A stretch of DNA of 25,635 nt from Syncephalis fuscata. Lineage: Eukaryota > Zoopagomycota > Zoopagomycetes > Zoopagales > Piptocephalidaceae. The notes under the pieces were generated by a model, which was given only the letters and a program-made list of their open reading frames with translations, ran no database searches and had not been told where the DNA came from. Within the stretch, counting starts at the first letter, position 1. Each line of letters begins with the position of its first letter. The stretch covers positions 1 through 25,635 of the forward strand of contig JAHLTZ010000117.1 in the NCBI GenBank assembly GCA_025786725.1, in the 5' to 3' direction. Below are positions 1 to 10,439 of this stretch, in pieces. Made by a program: the position numbers and the translations under genes.

Positions 1-17
1 GGACTCTATTTTTACAG

Positions 18-2070
<2,053 letters not shown>

Positions 2071-2407
2071 AATTTAATATACAAATATATTTATTATTTT
2101 ATATGTAGTGTGCTGTCATAAAAACATTATTAAATAGTTAGGCCATATGAATTGTGTGCTTGATTAGTGCTATTTTCTTATTTATATAAAAGATGTAGCT
2201 ATAAGCTAGTATTCAAAGGTTTTACTATTTCATAATATGTAATTTTAACAATATAGAATATATAAATTACTGCACATTTTAAATTTCTATAAATAAATTA
2301 TCAGTGCTTGCATAAATAGTCCTCGTCATTTTGCTGCAGCGGTGTGTTAATTTATTTAGAACAAATAAATTAAAATGACTTCATTCGCCTATGCTTATCC
2401 TTGTTTT
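2071..2407. other. AT-rich intergenic DNA downstream of the MYST gene
   Basis: No ORF, RNA gene or repeat that I can support. It holds the 3' flank of the acetyltransferase gene and leads into the conserved upstream module of receptor-like copy 1. Confidence 0.6.
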
Positions 2408-2709
2408 CTGCAGCAAATACAAGTTTATTATGCGCAGTTTATACCAATATGACAGCGGTATCCATAAATTCATTATCCAATTAGCATACTTGAAACTTTG
2501 TATAAACTAGTACCGGGGTCCCAGTGTAACATACAATCACTGTAATATATACCGTAGGGCATCGGTTTCCAATAGGCAAGAAATCATCTACTTATTCTTT
2601 TTAATTGTATAAATTTCTAAAACCTACAGCCCAGCCATTTATTATCTATTATTCTTATATTAATACAAATAAGATATCTTGTTTATACTATATTATAACA
2701 ACAACAACA
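2408..2709 (+). promoter_or_regulatory. Conserved upstream module of receptor-like copy 1
   Basis: About 300 bp upstream of the ATG aligns with the same interval before copies 2 and 4. Shared landmarks are a CTGCAGCAAATAC-like box about 302 bp from the ATG, a CACTGTAATATATACC-like box, and TTGTTTATACTATA at 2679-2692 just before the start codon. Conservation at constant spacing between otherwise drifting copies suggests promoter function, or simply that the duplicated unit included the promoter. Confidence 0.5.
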
Positions 2710-3722
2710 ATGCCATTTATTGATGATAGTAACGGTGTAAACCGCGAACGGCTGAACCGTATGGCAAACGAATGGAATACGACTGTTGATTTGCTTGATA
2801 CTATATCAATATACGACTTTTACATGAAAGACACTGGTAATATTTACGGCTCATATGAGCGTTTATCTGGCACTCAAATGGAAATAGCTTTTTTATGCGT
2901 GTTACTTTATGTGCCTATGTATAACTGCATTACTACCAGAAAAATGATTATAATACGACCATATACAATAGCTGCATGGTGTTGTTTAATTCCATCTTTT
3001 GTAGGTTTTTTAACCGGAATATTTGTTATAATTGCAGTACTAGGCGGTCCAATGGCTTGTCGAGAGCTTATATTGCTAAATGTAACTGGAGTAACCATTG
3101 TTAATCCATGTAACAGCCTTGTTTTACTTCAAAAACATATTTAATATTGTCACGCCCAAAATGGATTATACACGTTGGCATTCTGCTTATAGTAGCTCAG
3201 TTAAGCTTTATAACTGTGCTTTTTTATAGTACATTCACTATCGAGACAAAAGTCGGCTGCGTAAATTATTATCCAAGTTTATTTGTATGGTATTGGGTAT
3301 CTGTCTCTATACCTGGTAACATACTGTTTTCAGTCCTTTTTAGTCGGATTGCACTAAAACAATACCGGATGTTTGGATCAGACATGTGGAAACGATTGGC
3401 TCGTGATGGCTTACAAATAATGTCCATGACTGTACTATGCAATACAATATGCTACGCTTTCATTGCATTTCAAATTGGAGGAAATAGTGCTGAACTACTC
3501 TTTGTTGTAGATTGGTAAGAGATAGTATTATGTATTGCAATATAAACTAATTGACTGATATATAGGATGATTATTGCTACACTATTAGCCAAACGCTGTG
3601 AAAGAATGCGCAAAATTAAGGATGAATCAAATCGACCCAAGACCGAATATATGATTGGTGTATCACAGATCACTACTGCGGTCTCATTAACAAAACTTGA
3701 TAGTTTAAAATACAACATATAA
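2710..3722 (+). pseudogene. Receptor-like seven-TM protein, copy 1, broken by a 1-bp frameshift
   Basis: Same gene model as copy 2: exon 1 2710-3514, a 51-bp phase-2 intron 3515-3565 in the Trp codon at TM7, exon 2 3566-3722. Exon 1 is 805 nt against 806 in copies 2 and 4. The missing base is in an A-run at 3131-3135 (five A here, six in copies 2 and 4). The frame then ends at a TAA just after TM3, giving about 144 residues. The downstream frame (TM4 to TM7 and tail) is fully open to the normal stop, so the break is recent, a sequencing error, or read through by slippage. The N-terminal part has diverged from copy 2, while the part from 2956 to 3682 is nearly identical to it. I call it a pseudogene with that caveat. 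Confidence 0.7.
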
Positions 3723-3943
3723 TGTAATATACTGATTATGCAGCATATTATATATGACGAGTATTGGATTTAAATTTTCTTGTGTATTTATAATTTATTG
3801 CTTAGTTGATAATTTTCAACAATATATTATATATTATATATTTTAAATACATTAAATAATTCTAGCCATTTGCTATAATGCTAATTTTTATTATATAGCT
3901 AACGAATCAAAATAACTAATTCACCTTTGTTTAGCCTTGTATT

Positions 3944-4247
3944 CTGCAGCAAATACAGGTTTTATTGTTCATTGAGCATACCGCGTGACAGTAGTATACG
4001 CATATTGATAATCCTTTAGCATATTTAAAATTTCGCATAAGCTAGCTCTGAACGACAATGCAATATGCATTCACTGTAACATATGCCATAAAGCATCAGC
4101 TCCTAATAGGCAAAAAACCACTTAGTTACTCTTCTTAGTCGCATAACATCTTAAAACCAGCAATAACCATCCAGTTACTTTAATATTTATTATTCTTATA
4201 TTAACACAAATAAGATATCTTGTTTATACTATATCATACTAGCAACA
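3944..4247 (+). promoter_or_regulatory. Conserved upstream module of receptor-like copy 2
   Basis: Matches the intervals before copies 1 and 4. The CTGCAGCAAATAC box begins 304 bp before the ATG, and TTGTTTATACTATA lies at 4220-4233. The last 60 bp (TATTATTCTTATATTAA, AAGATATCTTG and onwards) are close to identical to copy 1. The 220 bp before 3944 is AT-rich with nothing else recognisable. Confidence 0.5.
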
Positions 4248-5261
4248 ATGCCATTTATTGATGATAGCGACGGTGTAAACCGCGAACGGCTAAACCGTAT
4301 GGCAAACGAGTGGAATACGACTGTCGATTTGCTTGGCAATATACAATTGTACGATTTTTATATGGAAGCTACTGGTGATATTCATGAGCAGCGTGATAAG
4401 TTATTAGGTATTCAAATGCAGATGGTGCTGTTATATATAGTGCTGTATGTATCTACACACAACTGTATTTCTGCTATCAGGATGATTATAGCACGACCAT
4501 ATACAATAGCTGCATGGTGCTGCTTATTTCCATCTTTTGTAGGTTTTTTAACTGGAATATTTGTTATAATTGCAGTACTAGGCGGTCCAATGGCTTGCCG
4601 AGAGCTTATATTGCTAAATGTAACTGGAGTAACCATTGTTAATCCATGTAACAGCCTTGTTTTACTTCAAAAAACATATTTAATATTGTCACGCCCAAAA
4701 TGGATTATATACGTTGGCATTCTGCTTATAGTAGCTCAGTTAAGCTTTATAACTGTGCTTTTTTATAGTACATTCACTATCGAGACAAAAGTCGGCTGCG
4801 TAAATTATTATCCAAGTTTATTTGTATGGTATTGGGTATCTGTCTCTATACCTGGTAACATACTGTTTTCAGTCCTTTTTAGTCGGATTGCACTAAAACA
4901 ATACCGGATGTTTGGATCAGACATGTGGAAACGATTGACTCGTGATGGCTTACAAATAATGTCCATGACTGTACTATGCAATACAATATGCTACGCTTTC
5001 ATTGCATTTCGAATTGGAGGAAATAGTGCTGAACTACTCTTTGTTGTAGATTGGTAAGAGATAGTATTATGTATTGCAATATAAACTAATTGACTGATAT
5101 ATAGGATGATTATTGCTACACTATTAGCCAAACGCTGTGAAAGAATGCGCAAAATTAAGGATGAATCAAATCGACCCAAGACCGAATATATGATTGGTGT
5201 ATCACAGATCACTACTGCGGTGCCAAAAACAGAGTGCGATAGTTTAGAATATAACATATAG
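4248..5261 (+). CDS. Receptor-like seven-transmembrane protein, copy 2 (intact)
   Basis: 320 residues from exons 4248-5053 and 5105-5261, with a 51-bp intron inside the codon of Trp269. I do not recognise a named family. Hydrophobic segments at about 54-74, 86-112, 117-141, 152-174, 190-214, 236-256 and 261-278 give seven helices. Basic residues cluster in the loops after helices 1, 3 and 5 and in the tail (KRCERMRKIK), so the N terminus should be outside. The ~53-residue N-terminal region has an NTT glycosylation site at Asn23. Cys117 at the outer end of helix 3 and Cys184 in the helix 4-5 loop sit where G-protein-coupled receptors have their disulfide. Motifs shared with copy 3 are WCCL, CR.L, LLQK.YL, RP.W, VGCV, WYW, FGS..WKRL and RP.TE. 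A surface receptor role is inferred from topology only; a transporter-like or structural 7TM protein is possible. Confidence 0.8.
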
Positions 5262-5939
5262 TAGCTTTTTATCTATCGTAAAGAACATAATCAAATCAAT
5301 AAATTGTAACATCTATAAATGTATATGCTTAAAATATAACGTACAAAAGCTTTTTTGGTTTCCTAGAAAAATTATTATGTGAATATTCTCTATGCAAACG
5401 AAAAATAGCATTGGAAATAAATTTATAAGTATTTATTATTTTATTATAAATTGCTGTAGATCATAAGCTAAATAACAGTCTATAAGTATATTCAGAAATG
5501 TTTAATTTTGATATTAGCTGATACCAAACATATATATAAATTATCGCATTAGATTTGGCATCCCATCCAAATGTGTAATAGCTTACATGATAGCCATTAT
5601 ATTGACTAATGATGAAGTTAAGTATTTTATATAGATTTATCGTCTTTGCCTACTTTCTAATTCTCAATAATACGCAGAACCAATGTTTGATTAAATAAAG
5701 ATATTAAAAACGAAGAATGAACATGGCTAATATCAATTTGTCAACTTGCTGAATTGAACACTGACAGTGCAAGTTGGTGTTAAAATGTTTTGTTGAAAAT
5801 ATGTTTTAAGTATTGTTAAATATTACTCGCGCCCATTTACCTTAACATCTGTTTTATAGTTAAAGCATTAAAAATTAATAGTTGCTTACGCCTTTTCAAA
5901 TGTATTGCAATTGTAGATTTGTATCGCCAATCTTAAACA
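5262..5939. other. AT-rich intergenic DNA, no gene recognised
   Basis: 3' flank of receptor-like copy 2 and spacer. Stop codons are frequent in all frames. I see no RNA gene, no copy of the upstream module and no clear repeat. Confidence 0.6.
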
Positions 5940-6238
5940 TCATCGGATTTGGTTTATGGCCTCACTTTGCCATCTGACAAATATAATGATGGTTGGTGTC
6001 TTTTCATTGTCAAATAGAGCTTCGGTGTGCACTCTGTATATTTGCCATATCGCTGGCGCATATATTACTTTGCTTCCTAAATGAACTTGTTTCATGCCTA
6101 CAATCCGCTCAAAGCATTTGCCAGCTCTAGGGGTGTTGATTGGGGCAATAGTGTACAAATCCAGTCAAAAACTACCAATCATTCTCCAAAGCTCTTGAAT
6201 GCGTCTACACTGATAAAAATGATGCTTTAATGCCTCTG
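5940..6238 (-). mobile_element. Degraded remnant resembling the 3' end of a non-LTR retrotransposon polyprotein
   Basis: On the minus strand the frame reads ALKHHFYQCRRIQELWRMI, an in-frame stop (6167-6165), then about 75 residues including IWQIYRVHTEALFDN and a terminal stop. The pattern of a histidine and cysteine before 'I(Q)xLW', followed by 'IW.IYR.H.E..FDN', resembles the zinc-binding region and tail found after the reverse transcriptase of L1-like elements. More in-frame stops follow further upstream, so it is dead. No target-site duplication or poly-A tail was identified. The assignment rests on a motif impression and could be wrong. Confidence 0.4.
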
Positions 6239-6827
6239 TTCATTCTCACCCATCGATAATCCACAGGTTGCATAAATATTTCTATTTTTGTAACATTTTA
6301 GCAATGATTAGGCTGCACATGGTGTTTTTTACCATAGCAAGCAAAGCCGTTGCATAAATAGTCGGGTAATCCATTAAACCACTTAACAAGTTATCATACC
6401 TGTTGTTAGGATGTGCATGCTGTTATCGCCGCATGTAGACTATTATTCACTGCAATAGCATTTATTTTATTTTATGCTGACATGTGCTATTATTTATATC
6501 AGATATTAAACATTGATATTACAAAATATACTGTTTATTTAGCTTAACATTAAAGATAGTCGTAATTTTTATATATTGTTAAGTGTCAATCATTCTTGTT
6601 TTATCTATACTATTATTATCAACAAAGACTTTCGTAAGCTAAGGCCTGTTTATGCAGGATTAGTATATCACGTGTACTAGAACCGTATATATCAATTATC
6701 CGTAATGTTACCTGTGTAAATATACATAAGCATGCAAGATAGAGTAGCACTAACACCGCCATTGTTCAGTCCAGTCTAGTCCACTACTTTTACTTACATT
6801 TTTATTATCTTTGTATTTAATATAAGC
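6239..6827. other. Intergenic DNA and presumed promoter of receptor-like copy 3
   Basis: Without a gene. It lacks the upstream module shared by copies 1, 2 and 4, in keeping with copy 3 being the oldest paralogue. A palindromic CACGTG (E-box/bHLH type) lies at 6669-6674, about 155 bp before the ATG. The first ~160 bp may contain further decayed retrotransposon sequence on the minus strand. Confidence 0.45.
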
Positions 6828-7823
6828 ATGCCTGTTGATCATAATAATTCAATACTTGGGACCGAGTGGGAAAAGAATGCCACTTATTTTCTTGGTATTC
6901 CTCTTTATCCACTTGGAGAAATGCGAGCCGTTGACTATATAATGGAGTCCGCCGATAATAGAGACTTAATGCACAAACGTTTGTTTGGTTTTAATGGCCA
7001 GGTGGCGTTTATGGTAATATCTGGTTGCATTTTTGCACAGAATGTGTATCTTTCTGTTCAAATGATCGCTGCAGGCTCTCGTAAACTTTCATCGTGGTGC
7101 TGCTTAATTTCATCAATTTCGGGCCTTATTCTAGGTATACTGAGCACTCAGACATTATCGTCATTCGGTTTAAGCTGCAGAGTACTCTGTTGGTATATTA
7201 CTCTAGGAATAGGCACAACACTTGTTTGCTGCAGCGCAATCATTTTGCAGAAAGCCTACCTTGTATTGTGTAGGCCACGTTGGGTTCTGATTGTTGGTAT
7301 AATATGCATCTTGCCTCAAGCAGGCTATCCGATAATGGGCACCACTGTAATGCGCCTTACTTTAGCTGAATATGTAGGCTGTGTTGCTTTCTATTCAAGC
7401 GTTTTACCTTGGTATTGGTCTGGATCGGTGTTACCCATCAATCTTTTATTTTCTAGTATTTTCAGCTATGTTGCCTATAAACAATATAAACTTTTTGGAT
7501 CAGAGGCATGGAAACGCCTAGCACAGGAAGGCATTCAAACGATGGCGTCAGTGGTCACATGTAACATATTATGTGGTATGTTTATTTTTCTTGAAATCGG
7601 CGAAAGTTTTTCAGAGTTTTTTTTCCTTATTGACTGGTAAGTAAATATTAAATAATGCGTTACAATATACTAAACCAATGTTAGGCTTGTCTCTACAACA
7701 ATTTTGGTTAGGCATTGCAGTAACATGCGTAAGATTGGCAGGCTATCGCATCGCCCACGAACCGAAAATATTATGCATTTGTCGCAAATTCAAACAGTTA
7801 AACATTTTCAACAACTTTCATAG
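6828..7823 (+). CDS. Receptor-like seven-transmembrane protein, copy 3 (intact, diverged)
   Basis: 315 residues from exons 6828-7636 and 7685-7823; the 48-bp intron splits the Trp codon before the last helix at the same place and phase as in the other copies. The protein has diverged strongly from copy 2 but keeps the frame and the key features: seven hydrophobic stretches, WCCLI in helix 2, SCRVL at the start of helix 3, LQKAYLVLCRPRW at its inner end, EYVGCVAFY in the helix 4-5 loop, LPWYW in helix 5, FGSEAWKRLAQEG in the basic third inner loop, and the tail motif RPRTE..M..SQI. N-terminal NNS and NAT are possible glycosylation sites. The two candidate disulfide cysteines are retained. It is the outgroup that shows which residues of the family are constrained. 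Function is unknown; a surface receptor is inferred. Confidence 0.8.
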
Positions 7824-8690
7824 AATAATATACTGTTAATTGGTCAATATGTAGCAATTGTGCTAATATCGCTAGATTTATTCGCAAATCATAGCAAATA
7901 GAAATATCTTGATTATTCATTTTTATGCCCTTAGAATGAACTGGTATATTTTTGAGCAGGATCAAAGTATTTAATGGACTATGAGCATCAAATACACTTT
8001 TCTGCGCTAGAAACAATGACAAGTCTCGCCTCTAACAAAAAACTATTACAAGGAAGCTATTGAGCAAGCTAGTAACTTTATAAATACCATCTAAAAGCAA
8101 CAACTATATTATAACTGACATCAGCGGAATTGGATGAACGAGCGAAAAAGCTACAGTAATTATGTTGTAATAGCGTTAGACTAAACAGCAATAAAACAGT
8201 ATTTCTACGCTAATATCGCTTTATTAAAAGATAAACAAAAGTAGCATGTATTTATATTGAGCGTATACTGTCCGTGTATTTTCAATGTAGAAATATCGTA
8301 TAGTTTTTAGAGCCAGAGATCATTTAGCTGTTAATCAAACCTGCGACATTATAAATCATTACACATTTTTAAAATTTATAAATAAACTCAATAGTACTCG
8401 TATATATTTTGATTTTAGTGTACTAGTGACCTAAATTTACCATGCTGCACACACTTGAACAAAATGCTAAATGTGATGCAGCAGTTTATATAATATCTTC
8501 TATGCGATCATCACTAAAATTAAGTGTTCTCAATATCTATAGCCTGGTGCTTAGCTGATGCTTTCCAGCAATATATAATATGATTTTAACACATTATAAG
8601 TCTTAGCCACTTTTGCTATCGTATTGTGTTAATTCTTATTATATGGTTAAAACTAGAATAATCTATACCGTCCATGTTTTTGCATTGCAT
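7824..8690. other. AT-rich intergenic DNA, no gene recognised
   Basis: Spacer between copies 3 and 4. A minus-strand open frame of about 74 codons (8022-7798) has no ATG near its start, overlaps the 3' end of copy 3 and matches nothing I know. The TAAATCATTACACATTTTTAAAATTTATAAATAAA stretch near 8355 is loosely like one near 2265 before copy 1, so the duplicated unit may have been longer than the conserved module. Confidence 0.5.
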
Positions 8691-8993
8691 TCAGCAGCAA
8701 TATAAGTTTTATTGCGCACAGCTCATACCGCGTAACAGCAGTGCATGCATGCATATCATTCATTAGCCTATTCGAGACCTCGTATAAACCAGTGTTGGGG
8801 TGCCAGTGCACATACAATCACTGGAATATATACCATATGGTATTGACTTTTAATGTGCAAGAACTCATTCACTTATTTTCCTAATTATATAAATTCCTAA
8901 AACTTGTAACAGTCATTCAGCTACTCAACTATCTATTATTTCTATATTATTATTAATGATTCATTTTGTTTATACTATACTGTACCCGCAACA
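8691..8993 (+). promoter_or_regulatory. Conserved upstream module of receptor-like copy 4
   Basis: Aligns with the intervals before copies 1 and 2. It starts with a TTCAGCAGCAATATAAG box about 303 bp before the ATG, contains CAATCACTGGAATATATACC, and has TTGTTTATACTATA at 8966-8979. The module persists although the coding region behind it carries two stops. Confidence 0.45.
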
Positions 8994-10007
8994 ATGCCAT
9001 TTATTGCCAATAGCGATGGTTTAAATCTTAAGCGGTTGAACCATCTTTCAAACGAATGGAATATGGCTGTCAATTCACTTGGTACTATATCAATATACGG
9101 CTTTTACATGCAAGCTACTGGTAATATCCAAGAACAACGTGACCAATTATTAGGCATTCAAATGCAGATGGTGCTGTTATATATAGTGCTGTATGTATCT
9201 ACACACAACTGTATTACTACCAATAGAATGGTTATAGCACAACCTTATGCAATAGCTGCATGGTGCTGTTTATTTCCATCTTTTGTAGGTTTTTTAACTG
9301 GAATATTTGTTATAATTGCAGTACTAGGCGGTTCAATGGCTTGTCGAGAGCTTACATTGACAATTTTAACTGGAATGGCCTTTGCTAATCCATGTAACAG
9401 TTTGGTTTTACTTCAAAAAACATATTTAGTACCATCATGTCCAAAATAGATTATATACATTGGTACTCCGCTTATACTAGCTCAACTAAGCTTTATAACT
9501 GTGCTTTTCTATAGCATATTTACTATCAAAACAAAAGTCGGCTGCGTAGATTATCATCCAAAGCTGTTTTTATGGTATTGGTTTTCTGTTTCTATGCCTG
9601 GTAACATACTGTTTTCTGTCCTTTTTAGTCGGATTGCACTAAAGCAATACCGAATGTTTGGCTTAGACATGTGGAAGCGATTAGCCCGTGATGGCTTGCA
9701 AATAATGTCCATGGCTGTGCTGCGCAATACTATATGCTGTGTGGCCGTTGTGTCTCGAATCGGAGGAGATAATGCCGACTTATTCTTTATTGTCGATTGG
9801 TAAGAGGTGGTACTGTATAATATTGCGTAAACTAATTGATCAATGTATAGGGTGATTATTGCTACGCTACTAGCCAAACACTGTGAAAGAATGCGCAAAA
9901 CTAGGGATGAATCAAATTGACCCAAGACCGAATATATGATTGGCGTATCACAGATCATTACTACGGTCTCATTAACAGAACTTGACAGTTTAAAATACAA
10001 CATATAA
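8994..10007 (+). pseudogene. Receptor-like seven-TM protein, copy 4, with two nonsense codons
   Basis: Collinear with copy 2 without any indel: exon 1 8994-9799 (806 nt), intron 9800-9850 (51 nt), exon 2 9851-10007 (157 nt). TAG at 9447-9449 replaces the Trp codon TGG that begins helix 4, ending the protein after 151 residues. TGA at 9918-9920 replaces the tail Arg codon CGA. Both changes are G:C to A:T transitions. The reading frame is otherwise open, the splice sites are intact and the conserved Cys and WYW motifs remain, so decay is recent. A truncated three-helix product or stop readthrough cannot be excluded. Confidence 0.8.
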
Positions 10008-10439
10008 GCATATTTATCTATATCAATATTGCAATGAATTATAATCAAAATATTGACTTGTAAAAACTATAAGAAAGATATACATAAAAATAATGTAAGA
10101 ATAGTATTTTACATAGTTTTATAACCTTTGTTTATTTCCAATAATATACTGCAACAATACTTGACTAAATAACAATGAAATAAAATTAATATAAATATCA
10201 ATACTATATTGGCATATATGCAGTGATAGCATACATTTATATTAATCGTGTATTATTCGCGTATTCTAAAATAAAAAATAAACTATCTTTTAAGGCTGAG
10301 TGACCAGTTGAACCACAAGCTAGCACATAACACTGTAATTAAATAAAATGAGATAAGCACTAAAAATCATATTGTTTATTATTATCGTGTTTATTAAAAT
10401 AAGAAAATAGTTACAAATTCTAATTCTTATGTATAAATA
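10008..10439. other. Convergent 3' flanks of receptor-like copy 4 and polymerase eta
   Basis: AT-rich, no ORF of note. On the minus strand AATAAA occurs at 10395-10390 and 10380-10375, 45 and 60 nt beyond the polymerase eta stop. These are plausible poly(A) signals for that gene. Confidence 0.55.

Noticed and set aside
7798-8022. Minus-strand open frame of ~74 codons
   Set aside because: No ATG near its start, no motif recognised, and it overlaps the 3' end of receptor-like copy 3.
2408-10007. Receptor-like copies as members of the Pth11/CFEM or sugar-sensing (Git3-like) fungal receptors
   Set aside because: No CFEM cysteine module, and no long third inner loop or motif of those classes can be seen; only the generic 7TM topology is shared.
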